From NCBI GenBank assembly GCA_009691805.1, contig SIAK01000004.1, positions 1 to 64,000 of the forward strand: DNA of 64,000 bases. The letters are read 5' to 3'. Under the pieces are notes generated by a model, which was given only the letters and a program-made list of their open reading frames with translations, was not told the origin of the DNA and searched no databases. Positions 1 through 8,525 of this stretch are shown one piece after another. The DNA comes from Phycisphaerales bacterium. Its GTDB lineage: Bacteria; Planctomycetota; Phycisphaerae; Phycisphaerales; SM1A02. How positions within the stretch are numbered: position 1 is the stretch's first letter; the number at the start of each line of letters is the position of its first letter. The position numbers were made by a program, and so were the translations under genes.

Positions 1-1920
1 TTGCTGTGTGAGGAGGGCTCGGATCGTGCTGGCGATGCTTGTGGCGTCGAGGCCGGCTTCGGCGAGTTGTTCTGTTCGCTCGGCTTGGTAGATCCAGGTG
101 TCGGGCATTGCGAGGCGGTGGATTTTTCTGCTGTCGATGCTGTGGGTGTTGCAGGCTTCGAGGATGCAGGATCCGAATCCGCCTCGGATGGTGTGGTCTT
201 CGATGGTGAGTATGGGGATTTGTTTTTGTGCGAGTTGCTGGAGCAACTCGTGATCGATGGGCTTTGCGAATCGTGCGTCGTAGAGATCGACGTTGATGCC
301 TTCGCTTGCGAGTTCTTCGATTGCGGTGGCTGCTTCGATGGCCATCGTTCCGTAGGCGAGTACTGCCGCTGCTGGATGCTCGTGCGTGATCAGTGGTCGT
401 GCTTTGCCGAAGACGAATGCTGGGCACTGCTCGTTGGTGAACATCGCGCTCACGCTGTCGCGTGGGTATCGAACTGCGGTCAATCCTGCGTCGAACTCCG
501 CCATGAATTGCATCGCTGCTTTCAAACTTGGTTCGTCCATTGCTGCCATCAAGCACGCTTTCGGCAGTGTTGCGAGGAGCGCGATGTCGCAGAATCCGTG
601 ATGGACTGCGCCGTCGCCGCCGACATATCCCGCGCGATCAAGGCACAATCGCACGGGCAATCCTTGCAGCGCGCATTCTTGGAACGCTTGATCAAACGCG
701 CGTTGGAGGAATGTCGAATACACCGCGAAAAATGGCTTCCATCCAGTCTTTGCGAGGCCCGCAAGCATGTCGAGCGCGTGGCTCTCGCAAATGCCAACGT
801 CGAAACTTCGCTCTGGAAATCTCGCCATGACTTTCGCGACGCCTGTGCCGTCGGGCATCGCAGCCGTACATGCGATGACCTTTGGATCGCGCTCCATTAA
901 ATCGCCGAGCAACTCACCGAAGGCTGCGGTGAAACTGCGCGCGCCCTTTTTGAGTTCGACTCGGCAACCTTCGACTTCATACTTCACGCTAAATGCAGCG
1001 GGGGAGTGAAACGTCGTCGCGTCACCTTCTGCTGGCGAGAATCCTTTGCCCTTGATCGTCTTCACGTGCAGAACCATCGGTCGATCAAAGTGCGCGGCTT
1101 CGTTGAGGACATCAATGAGCGTGGGAATATCGTGACCATCCACCGGACCGACGGTGACGAGTCCGAAATGTTCGAACCACGCATCTTCGTTGATGAGCGT
1201 CTTGGAAACTTCGCCCATCGCGTGATACGCATCGCTCAGCGCATGACCGCCCGGAAGAACTTTCGCGAGTTCCTTCGCGCGTCGCTTGAATTCGCTGTAG
1301 GTGTGCGAGAGTCGCAAGCGATCGAAGTAGGCTGCCAGCGCGCCTTGTGGCTTCGCGATCGACATGCCGTTGTCATTGAGAATGACGAGGAATTGCCGTT
1401 TCAGCGTGCCTGCGTTGTTGAGCCCTTCCATCGCCACGCCGTTGCAAATCGACGCATCGCCAATGAGACTCACCACGCGGCGGCCGAGCGGTTGCGCAGT
1501 GCTCCAGCATTCACCATTGAGCGCATCACCACGCGCCATGCCGACGGCGGTTGAAATCGCCGTGCCCGCGTGACCAACGGAAAAAAGATCGTAACTCGAC
1601 TCGCTCGGTTCAGGGAAGCCAGCCATGCCACCGCGCGTGCGCAACTTCGAAAGCAGCGGATAGCGACCCGTCAGAAGTTTGTGCGGGTAGCACTGATGTC
1701 CAACATCAAAGAGCAAACGATCGTGTCCGAAATCAAACACGCGATGCATCGCGATCGTGAGATCTACAACGCCGAGGTTCGGCGCGAGATGTCCGCCGCT
1801 TTGTGCGACCTGATCGCAGATGGCACTTCGAATCTCCGCGGCGAGCTCGTTGAGCCCATCGAGCGAGAGGTGTCGAAGATCTGCGGGACTAGTGAGCCGT
1901 GGAAGTATGGATGGCTTCAT
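1..1920 (-). CDS. dxs: 1-deoxy-D-xylulose-5-phosphate synthase (C-terminus cut by window edge)
   Basis: Condenses pyruvate and glyceraldehyde-3-phosphate to DXP with thiamine diphosphate, the first step of the MEP isoprenoid pathway, in the cytoplasm. I translated the minus strand from the ATG at 1920: 640 codons are open with no stop, so only the last few residues are missing. The N-terminus carries FDVGHQCYPHKLLTGR and a GHAGTAIS stretch. The ThDP-binding region reads IGDASICNGVAMEGLNNAG followed by LNDNGMSIAKP, and the transketolase pyrimidine domain has DRAGYVGGDGAVHHG. The GDAS form replaces the commoner GDGA. It lies 123 bp downstream of the polyprenyl synthase on the same strand, which fits a shared isoprenoid unit. 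I see no strong ribosome binding site before the chosen ATG. Confidence 0.95.
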   Translation of the reverse strand, partial: MKPSILPRLTSPADLRHLSLDGLNELAAEIRSAICDQVAQSGGHLAPNLGVVDLTIAMHRVFDFGHDRLLFDVGHQCYPHKLLTGRYPLLSKLRTRGGMAGFPEPSESSYDLFSVGHAGTAISTAVGMARGDALNGECWSTAQPLGRRVVSLIGDASICNGVAMEGLNNAGTLKRQFLVILNDNGMSIAKPQGALAAYFDRLRLSHTYSEFKRRAKELAKVLPGGHALSDAYHAMGEVSKTLINEDAWFEHFGLVTVGPVDGHDIPTLIDVLNEAAHFDRPMVLHVKTIKGKGFSPAEGDATTFHSPAAFSVKYEVEGCRVELKKGARSFTAAFGELLGDLMERDPKVIACTAAMPDGTGVAKVMARFPERSFDVGICESHALDMLAGLAKTGWKPFFAVYSTFLQRAFDQAFQECALQGLPVRLCLDRAGYVGGDGAVHHGFCDIALLATLPKACLMAAMDEPSLKAAMQFMAEFDAGLTAVRYPRDSVSAMFTNEQCPAFVFGKARPLITHEHPAAAVLAYGTMAIEAATAIEELASEGINVDLYDARFAKPIDHELLQQLAQKQIPILTIEDHTIRGGFGSCILEACNTHSIDSRKIHRLAMPDTWIYQAERTEQLAEAGLDATSIASTIRALLTQQ

Positions 1921-2043
1921 AAGTGGAACGCGATGCGAACTCAGAGGGCAGCTCGTACCGCATCCGTCATGCTATCAGGGTTGGCGTGCGCGAACCCGAT
2001 TTTTGCGTGCGGGAATGCGCGCAATTGTGTTGCGCCGCAGGAC

Positions 2044-2925
2044 TCACTTTGTCCGCGAAACGCAGCGGTTGAGGAGCGATTCGATCCCTGCGGTGGAAGC
2101 GGCACTTGCGCGCTGAAGCCCGCGAATCCGCGCGATGGCAGCGTTTGCTTCGCCTTCAAGCCTTGCGACTTCGGCGCGACTTTGCGCGAGTCCGTGCACA
2201 ACGGGATACGTGAGTTTGCCCGCTTCGCGATCTTTGCCGGTCGCTTTGCCAGCGTGTTCACTGCTCTGGGTTTCGTCGATGATGTCGTCGACGACTTGAA
2301 ACATGAGCCCGAGCGACGCGCCGAAGTTTCGCAGTGCAGCGAGGAGCTCTTCTGATACGCCCGCCGTCATGCCGCCCATGACACAGGCGCATTCGATCAG
2401 TGCGCCGGTCTTGTTGCGATGGATGAGTTCAAGTTGCGCGGCGGTGTTCGTGTTTGTTGGAAATCCGCCGAGCGTGTCGAAGCATTGCCCGTTGATCATG
2501 CGCGTGGTTGCGCGCGAAAGTTCGCTGACGATCTTCGGCGCGTGATCGCTTGACGAAGCCGCAACGAACGCGAGCGTGAGCAACGCATCGCCCGCGAGAA
2601 TCGCGAGTGCTTCGCCGTACTTGGCATGGACTGTGGGAAGTCCGCGACGCACAAGATCATTGTCAAGCGCGGGAAGATCATCATGCACGAGCGAAAACGC
2701 GTGGACGAGTTCGATCGCCGTCGCCGCCGCAAGCGCAGATTCGGTTGAGCCACCAGCCGCGCGCGCGCTCTCCATCACGAGCAAAGGGCGCAAACGCTTG
2801 CCGCCTCCGAGGAGCGCATGTCGGCATGCGTCCCTCAATTGCGGCGCGAGATCGGCGTGCTCGATCGTCGCGGCGAGCGAGGCCTCGATGTGCTCTAAAA
2901 GTGCAGCGTGCGTCGCGTGGTCCAT
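2044..2925 (-). CDS. ispA: Polyprenyl (farnesyl/geranylgeranyl-type) diphosphate synthase
   Basis: Chain-elongating prenyltransferase that adds isopentenyl diphosphate to allylic diphosphates. The 293-residue length is typical. The first aspartate-rich motif HDDLPALDND is at residues 81-90, the GGGKRLRPLL substrate loop is near 40-49, and the second aspartate-rich motif QVVDDIID is around 215. An Ala/Leu-rich helical background fits the all-alpha prenyltransferase fold. It is followed on the same strand by dxs, so precursor supply and chain elongation are probably co-transcribed. Product length cannot be read safely from the motif, so FPP versus GGPP synthase is open; the symbol is a best guess. 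Confidence 0.9.
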   Translation of the reverse strand: MDHATHAALLEHIEASLAATIEHADLAPQLRDACRHALLGGGKRLRPLLVMESARAAGGSTESALAAATAIELVHAFSLVHDDLPALDNDLVRRGLPTVHAKYGEALAILAGDALLTLAFVAASSSDHAPKIVSELSRATTRMINGQCFDTLGGFPTNTNTAAQLELIHRNKTGALIECACVMGGMTAGVSEELLAALRNFGASLGLMFQVVDDIIDETQSSEHAGKATGKDREAGKLTYPVVHGLAQSRAEVARLEGEANAAIARIRGLQRASAASTAGIESLLNRCVSRTK

Positions 2926-2995
2926 CCGTTGAGAGACTAGCAGACGGTCGTCTCGAGGCGGGACGGATGCTGCGCGCTCGGAGTACTATGGTTCG

Positions 2996-3631
2996 ATGCC
3001 GTTGGAACCGTCTGATTTTCTCAAAGTCATGGACCGTGGTGGTTGGGTCATGTGGCCCATGCTCTGCCTCAGCGTCATCTCGCTCGCCTTCGCGATTGAA
3101 CGCGCGTGGTTCTGGTGGAACCTCCATCGTCCAAGCCGCGTCGAGCGATACCGCCAATTGCTTACAGCGCTCCGTGCAGGACAACGCGACAAGATCGAGG
3201 CGTTGATTTCGAAGGACGATGACCTCTACAGCGAGCTTGCCAAGCGCATGCTTGATGACGGAAGCGATGACGCGATCGCGATGGAAGGTGTTGAAGATGT
3301 GCGTCCACGCATCGATCGATTCATGAACATTTTTTCGACGACGATCACTGCGGCACCGATGCTCGGGATTCTTGGCACGGTGACGGGCATCATTTCGTCG
3401 TTTGATCTTTTGGGCGGTGTCGGTGGCGGAGGCGTCGATCCACGCGATGTTTCAAGCGGCATTGGTGAAGCGCTGATCACCACCGCGAGCGGTCTTGCGG
3501 TCGCGCTCGCCACGCTGTTTCCGTACATGTTCTATCGCGCGCAAGCGGAACGCGCGCTCGGGCGACTCGAGTCTCTCATCGCTGCCGCGAAGATTGGTCT
3601 CGGTCCCGTACGCAACTGGTCCACCCGTTAA
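2996..3631 (+). CDS. MotA/TolQ/ExbB proton channel family protein
   Basis: Inner-membrane channel subunit that uses proton motive force to drive a partner (ExbD/TolR type). In 211 residues it has one hydrophobic segment near residues 17-37, a cytoplasmic stretch, and two further segments at about 118-140 and 160-182. The conserved channel region is TAAPMLGILGTVTGIISSF followed by a Gly-rich loop and GIGEALITTASGLAVALATLF. It starts 70 bp after the divergent prenyl synthase. No ExbD/TolR-like partner lies beside it: the next gene is a TraB-like secreted protein only 21 bp downstream, so the two may be co-transcribed. The true partner is unknown from this window. Confidence 0.9.
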   Translation: MPLEPSDFLKVMDRGGWVMWPMLCLSVISLAFAIERAWFWWNLHRPSRVERYRQLLTALRAGQRDKIEALISKDDDLYSELAKRMLDDGSDDAIAMEGVEDVRPRIDRFMNIFSTTITAAPMLGILGTVTGIISSFDLLGGVGGGGVDPRDVSSGIGEALITTASGLAVALATLFPYMFYRAQAERALGRLESLIAAAKIGLGPVRNWSTR

Positions 3632-3652
3632 CGCGAAAGTTGAGTCTCAAAC

Positions 3653-5056
3653 ATGCGTTTCTCTCGATGGATCTGCCTTGTTGCACTGTTGTTTCCACTG
3701 TCGCTCGCCTCGCATCTCACGGCGCAAGATGCGGCTGCGTTGAGCGTGACACCACCGCCGCGCTTCATGCGCAGCGAGTCGTTTGGAAAATTCGCAGCGT
3801 TCGAAACGATCGCGCTTGCGTATCAACGCGCCGATCACACGGGACCGATCGTGTGGCTTGTTGGTGCGGTGCATGTCGGAGATGCCAAGTACTACGAACG
3901 GCTTGAGCAGTTTCTTGATGGCAAGGACCTTGTGCTCTTTGAGTCGGTGCTGCCACGCGGAGCGTTTGGCGCATTCGGCGCGACCGACAGCGCGCGCGCG
4001 CGTTCGACGCAAGATGCGATGCTCTTTCTTCGCGGCATTCTCGAGCGATACGCGCGAGAAAAGGGCGGGTATCCGGCGTCGCTTGCCGATGCGCGCGCGT
4101 TTGCAACCAGCGAAGACTCGCGTTTATCCCGTCCTGTCGAACTGAGTCGCACGGATGCTTGGGGTCACGCCCTTCGATACAGCGCGAGCGCGGATGAGTA
4201 TGCACTTGCGTCGTGGGGCAGCGATGGTTGCGAAGGCGGAACGGGCGCGGCGCTTGATCTTGTGCTGCACGCGCGTGCGGATTTGCGCGCGCCAGCGTTG
4301 TCGAAAGACATGGCAAAGAGTCCGCAGCATCGCAAACCCAAAGGCGATCTTTACAAAGATCTCGCGGATGCGCTTGGAGTTTCTTTGCAGGTGAAAGAGA
4401 TGTGCTATGACAAGGCGAACTGGACGCCTGCGGATCTTCCACTCGAGAGCGTGCTTGATCGACTTGACGCGAAGGGCGTTAGGAGTGCGACGGTTGAAAT
4501 GTTGACACGCGAAGATTCGCTGTTGAATACAGTCGTGCGATTCGGGCTTGCGATGGCTTCGAAACTGCCTGATTTCAAGCGGATTGTGATCGAGGCACTC
4601 GGCAGCGCGGGGGCGGGTGTTTCGAACACGAGCGCTGGTGCGGAAGAAGGCAAAGATGAATCGAGCGTGATCATCGGCGAGCGCAATCGCGCCGTGCTTG
4701 ATCGATTGCGAATGGAACTCGACGTGCCATCGCCGCCGCGCTCGATTGCGATCTTCTACGGCGCAGCGCACATGGCGCAGTTCGATGAGAGACTCTTAAG
4801 CGAATTCGGGATGACGCGACTTGACGATTCGCTGCGCACGTTTCGCGCGATGGAGACTGGCGAACTGAGTCTCGCGCAACTTCGCGCGCAACTTACCGCA
4901 GCAGAGGCTGCGTACCTCCAAGCGCTGACATGGACTGCCGAATCGGGCGGAAAGAAGCCGAGCCCGAAGCGCATGGCTTCTCTCGAGCAACGCGTGAAGC
5001 ACTTCACCTGGCGCGTGGACCGCGCACAGACAAATGCAGTGTTTAGCGATTCGTAG
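3653..5056 (+). CDS. TraB/PrgY-like secreted protein with an inserted pseudopilin (GspG)-like segment
   Basis: A 467-residue protein with an N-terminal signal peptide (residues 1-24, ending near LTAQ). Residues about 63-104 (VWLVGAVHVGDAKYYERL then LVLFESVLPRG) match the conserved start of the TraB/GumN-like superfamily, and residues about 363-373 (SIAIFYGAAHM) match its C-terminal motif. Between them, residues about 118-195 look like the C-terminal half of a type II secretion major pseudopilin: a helix, then KGGYPASLADA, then DAWGHALRYS, then YALASWGSDG. The function of the family in bacteria is poorly defined; a hydrolase-like role is only a guess. It sits directly after the TolQ-like channel gene and converges on the prepilin-like gene. 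Confidence 0.7.
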   Translation: MRFSRWICLVALLFPLSLASHLTAQDAAALSVTPPPRFMRSESFGKFAAFETIALAYQRADHTGPIVWLVGAVHVGDAKYYERLEQFLDGKDLVLFESVLPRGAFGAFGATDSARARSTQDAMLFLRGILERYAREKGGYPASLADARAFATSEDSRLSRPVELSRTDAWGHALRYSASADEYALASWGSDGCEGGTGAALDLVLHARADLRAPALSKDMAKSPQHRKPKGDLYKDLADALGVSLQVKEMCYDKANWTPADLPLESVLDRLDAKGVRSATVEMLTREDSLLNTVVRFGLAMASKLPDFKRIVIEALGSAGAGVSNTSAGAEEGKDESSVIIGERNRAVLDRLRMELDVPSPPRSIAIFYGAAHMAQFDERLLSEFGMTRLDDSLRTFRAMETGELSLAQLRAQLTAAEAAYLQALTWTAESGGKKPSPKRMASLEQRVKHFTWRVDRAQTNAVFSDS

Positions 5057-5062
5057 CGCTGC

Positions 5063-6157
5063 TCAGTTGCCCGTGACCGTGCCGTTTGTGCCTTGCGTCA
5101 CCGTATCTTCGTGCTCGAACAGCTCGCTGTCGAAATTGCCTCGATACGCAGCGTTAATCCACTTGCGCTGATCCATCAGGTCATTGATCATCGAGACGTT
5201 TGTGTTGCCGTCAGCGTGCAGGAGTTGCACGAAATTGCTGATGCGGCGGAGGGGAACTGCGTCCGCTTCGTAGACGGAAATCGCTGCATTGCCGCCTGTT
5301 CGAATCGAACTTCCACCGAGCAATTGCGCCGCCATGTCGGAAATCGAAAGGTCGAATGCGCGCGCGGTTGCACCTGCCGAGAAACGCGTATCAGTGTCGA
5401 GCGAAGCTTGGATGCTTTGGAACTGCGCGCCGTCGCTCGCTTCCCAGATGAGTGTCTTTGCAACGCGATGCGGAACAACCCACGGTGCGCCGACCATGTG
5501 TTCTTCTTGCTCTTTGTACAAGCCAGGAGCTGCTGCGAAACTTGACGCGAAGGTAATCATCGCGTCGGGATGGCTGATCTGACTGATCGCGTTGCAGACG
5601 AGTCCGCCGCGCACCATCACATTGTTATTCGTGAGATATCCGCCTGATCCGTATCGCATCTGCGATGCACCGTTTGGCTGCGTCGTCCACCAACCGCCGA
5701 GATAAATCGCGTTGTATCCAAACGCAGGTTGCTGCGCGACGATCGCCTGATGACCTGTGGGGTTGCCATCGTTCCAATCGGGAAGATCAATCTCAAGATA
5801 GTCGACAAGCAACGGGAAGGAATAATCCATGAACGGAAGCAAGCGCCACGGATACATCACCGCATTCGCTTGCGCGATCTGATTGCCCGACTTGTCCTTG
5901 TATCGCACGCGCCACGCGGTCTGCGTTCCCGGATCGATCGCGCCAGGAAGGCAACGATCGTCGTAGGTGTTCGCGTAGGAAATCCAGGCGAGTCCAACCT
6001 GCTTGAGATCGGAGAGCGATCGTGTCTGCCGGCTCTTGCGGCCGGCAGCAGAGAGTCCAGAACTGAGAAGCGAGAGAAGGAGTGCGATGACACCGATCAC
6101 GACGAGGAGCTCGACGATGGTGAATCCAGCGTTGGGTTTCTGGCGATGCTTGGTCAT
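5063..6157 (-). CDS. Prepilin-type N-terminal methylation domain protein (planctomycete type)
   Basis: A 364-residue protein beginning with a short basic leader and the type IV prepilin cleavage motif GFTIVELLVVIGVIALLLS at residues 11-29; cleavage is expected after Gly11. The remainder is a large extracytoplasmic domain with many aromatic and Gly residues, including ADGNTNVS near the C-terminus, which resembles the ending of the planctomycete pseudopilin-like families. Such proteins are abundant in planctomycetes and their individual roles are unknown. It converges with the TraB-like gene, separated by 6 bp. No pilus assembly genes are nearby. Confidence 0.85.
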   Translation of the reverse strand: MTKHRQKPNAGFTIVELLVVIGVIALLLSLLSSGLSAAGRKSRQTRSLSDLKQVGLAWISYANTYDDRCLPGAIDPGTQTAWRVRYKDKSGNQIAQANAVMYPWRLLPFMDYSFPLLVDYLEIDLPDWNDGNPTGHQAIVAQQPAFGYNAIYLGGWWTTQPNGASQMRYGSGGYLTNNNVMVRGGLVCNAISQISHPDAMITFASSFAAAPGLYKEQEEHMVGAPWVVPHRVAKTLIWEASDGAQFQSIQASLDTDTRFSAGATARAFDLSISDMAAQLLGGSSIRTGGNAAISVYEADAVPLRRISNFVQLLHADGNTNVSMINDLMDQRKWINAAYRGNFDSELFEHEDTVTQGTNGTVTGN

Positions 6158-6270
6158 GCGGACTTTCCTTGAAGGCAGAGTTCGGAGGCAGTAGCCGTAC
6201 TAGGCAATATACGAAGCCTGCTTCGAATCAGCGGCAGGTTCCGCTCGAGATCGTGAAAGCTATGCGGCTC

Positions 6271-7089
6271 TCAGTACGGAAGTGGCGAGGCTGGGAAGCA
6301 GGTGACGGTCGGTTCGCCGCGCAATCGTCGGGCTATATCGGACAGAATCCGCTCATCGGTAAAACCGCTGAAATGTCCGTACTGCCCCGGTTGGACGGGG
6401 ACCCACCAAAGCGGCCACGCTGCGGGTGCGGCAAACTCCTCGCCCACGGTGACGTCGTCCGTCACGGCGTAGCAGTGGAGTTCGTAGCAGCAGTTTGGAA
6501 GTTCTTCGTCGAGTTCGACGAGAAAATCTGAGGTGATTTGCATGTCCTCCGATTGCGGAAACTGAAACGGCACGGAGGCAACGCGAGCGCCTAGGTGAGG
6601 CGTCGAGATCGTGTAAAGCTGGCGGATGGGGATGCGCTCGCCGCCATGCTTGGTGCAGGCGGCATCGCGTGCGACGAGTCCGCCCATCGAAAACGCGATG
6701 ACGTCGACTTCAGGAATTGCGTCTTCTGCTCCGAGATGCAGCCCCGCGCGCACAGATTGAAAAAGGTGCTCGCGCGCTTCCGCGAAGGTCGTCGTGCCGA
6801 AGAAGTCGACTTCGACGACTGTCGTGTCCTTCAGCGTTGGCGCGATGACCGCGAGGATCGACTCGCTTGAAATGCTTGGGTCGGCGATGCCACCGATGAT
6901 GATCACGCTTCGCGCCGCGGGTTTGGGGTCAGCGCGCATCCGTTCGAAGTCACGATGCGCGGCATCGACGGAGACTGGGAACGACGGATTACTTTCGCGC
7001 GGTGGTGAAAAACATCCGATGAGCGCGACGGGAAGAAACGGCGCGATGCATCCGATGAGGAGTGATCGCAGAGATCTCGATGCGTGCAT
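6271..7089 (-). CDS. Alpha/beta-hydrolase (lipase/PGAP1-like) lipoprotein
   Basis: Putative esterase/lipase anchored as a lipoprotein. From the ATG at 7089 the protein starts MHASRSLRSLLIGC and reaches a second lipobox-like site ALIGC with Cys26, so it is probably exported and lipidated. The nucleophile elbow is VIAFSMGGLVARD with Ser at residue 134 (an SMGG variant of GxSxG), preceded by a core strand SVIIIGGIAD. A later YTISTPHLGARVAS segment is typical of lipase-like hydrolases. An upstream ATG at 7101 is possible; the longer frame to 7212 would run into ispG and is unlikely. It follows ispG by about 11-23 bp, so it may be co-transcribed. Substrate unknown. Confidence 0.75.
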   Translation of the reverse strand: MHASRSLRSLLIGCIAPFLPVALIGCFSPPRESNPSFPVSVDAAHRDFERMRADPKPAARSVIIIGGIADPSISSESILAVIAPTLKDTTVVEVDFFGTTTFAEAREHLFQSVRAGLHLGAEDAIPEVDVIAFSMGGLVARDAACTKHGGERIPIRQLYTISTPHLGARVASVPFQFPQSEDMQITSDFLVELDEELPNCCYELHCYAVTDDVTVGEEFAAPAAWPLWWVPVQPGQYGHFSGFTDERILSDIARRLRGEPTVTCFPASPLPY

Positions 7090-7111
7090 GGCAACGATCA
7101 TCGCGCGCGGC

Positions 7112-8365
7112 TCAGGTCTTTCCGATCGTGATCTGCTCGACGAATCCTGCTCGGATTTTCGCGACGCCCGAACCGAGTTCACCGATCGGATCGGGCGGCA
7201 CGATCGTGACAAGTTTCTGTCCGAGCGTTGCCTCGCCGCGTTTCACTTTCGCCTCAAATTCTCGGCACTCGAGGAGTAATCGATCGAGAATCTCTGCCTC
7301 GGGAACATTCGCGACGCGCTGACCCTGCACATAGATGATGCCGCGTCGATCGCCTGCAAACACCGCAACATCCGCGCCCTCTGCTTCGCCAGGACCATTC
7401 ACGATGCAACCCATCACCGCGACTTTCAGCGGCAGCGTGATTTCCGGCATGAGTATGCGTTCAACTTCCTTCACGAGTGTGAAGAGATCGACTTGGATTC
7501 GCCCGCAGGTTGGACACGCGATGAGGTCGATGCCCTTGCGTTCGCGCTTGCCGAGGCAATAGAGAAGTTCGAGTCCATCTTTCACTTCATCGAGATGGTC
7601 GCTGGCGTAAGAGATGCGGAGCGTGTCGCCGACACCATTCGCAAGCAGCGTGCTCAACGCGGCGATCGATCGAATCGCGCCAGTGTCGCGCGGTCCCGCA
7701 TGGGTGACGCCGAGATGCAACGGGTAATCGAAGCGCTTCGAGATCTCTGTGTAGACATCGATGACCAACGCAGCGTCCATCGATTTAGCGCTGATCGCAA
7801 CATCGTGAAAGTCGCGCGCGTCGAAAATGTCGAGATACTCTTCGAGTTTCGCAATCATGAGCGCAATCATGTGTCCGCTCTTGTGACTGGCGAAGAACTT
7901 GCCGAGTTCCTCCGCGCGGCGCAGCTTGTCCTTGCGCTCAATGATCGAGCCTTCATTCACACCCACGCGAATGGGAATGCCGCGTTCTTTACACGCATCG
8001 ATGACCTGATTCACCTGCTCGCGATCGGTGATGTTGCCTGGATTGAGGCGAATCTTGTGGACACCAGCCTCGATCGCTTCAAGCGCGCGTTGATAGTGAA
8101 AGTGCACATCCGCGACGATCGGTACAGACACTTGCGCGAGGATGTGGCGAAGTGCCTCGGTGTCCTTGCGCTCGGGAACCGCCACGCGGACAACATCCGC
8201 TCCAGCCTTCGCATACCGCTCGATTTCCGCCACGCACGCGTCGATGTCATGCGTGTACCCAGCAGTCATCGTCTGCACGGAAATGGGCGCGTCGCCACCC
8301 ATACGCACGCGTCCCACGCGGTCGTCGCCAATGGTGATCTGCCTTGTTTTCCTGCGCTCAAGCAT
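7112..8365 (-). CDS. ispG: 4-hydroxy-3-methylbut-2-enyl diphosphate synthase (flavodoxin/ferredoxin)
   Basis: Iron-sulfur enzyme of the MEP pathway converting MEcPP to HMBPP. I chose the ATG at 8365 (MLERRKTRQITIGD), which gives 417 residues and the normal family N-terminus; the open frame extends to 8545 but the extra 60 residues look non-coding. Conserved parts include GGDAPISVQTMT, ADVHFHYQRALEAI, HKIRLNPGN and the [4Fe-4S] cysteine motifs ACPTCGRIQ and VMGCIVNGPGEAEGADV. Together with dxs and the prenyl synthase it makes three isoprenoid genes within 8.4 kb, though not in one operon. It is divergent from the MFS transporter. Confidence 0.95.
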   Translation of the reverse strand: MLERRKTRQITIGDDRVGRVRMGGDAPISVQTMTAGYTHDIDACVAEIERYAKAGADVVRVAVPERKDTEALRHILAQVSVPIVADVHFHYQRALEAIEAGVHKIRLNPGNITDREQVNQVIDACKERGIPIRVGVNEGSIIERKDKLRRAEELGKFFASHKSGHMIALMIAKLEEYLDIFDARDFHDVAISAKSMDAALVIDVYTEISKRFDYPLHLGVTHAGPRDTGAIRSIAALSTLLANGVGDTLRISYASDHLDEVKDGLELLYCLGKRERKGIDLIACPTCGRIQVDLFTLVKEVERILMPEITLPLKVAVMGCIVNGPGEAEGADVAVFAGDRRGIIYVQGQRVANVPEAEILDRLLLECREFEAKVKRGEATLGQKLVTIVPPDPIGELGSGVAKIRAGFVEQITIGKT

Positions 8366-8525
8366 CGGATGCCGAGTATAGGCGCAACGCTTCGAGAGCG
8401 GTCTTGCGTTAGGATCGCACGCAGTGGTGTCGTTCGCCACAATTCCACGGATGGAGTTCACGCACATTGCGCACTGGCCGCGCGCGTTGAACTGAGGCAT
8501 ACGCCAGTCTTTTGGAGACCTCAGC

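Noticed and set aside
1-2355. Three plus-strand open frames at 1-900, 1006-1554 and 1570-2355
   Set aside because: They lie opposite dxs and the prenyl synthase, which I could translate completely with family motifs on the minus strand.
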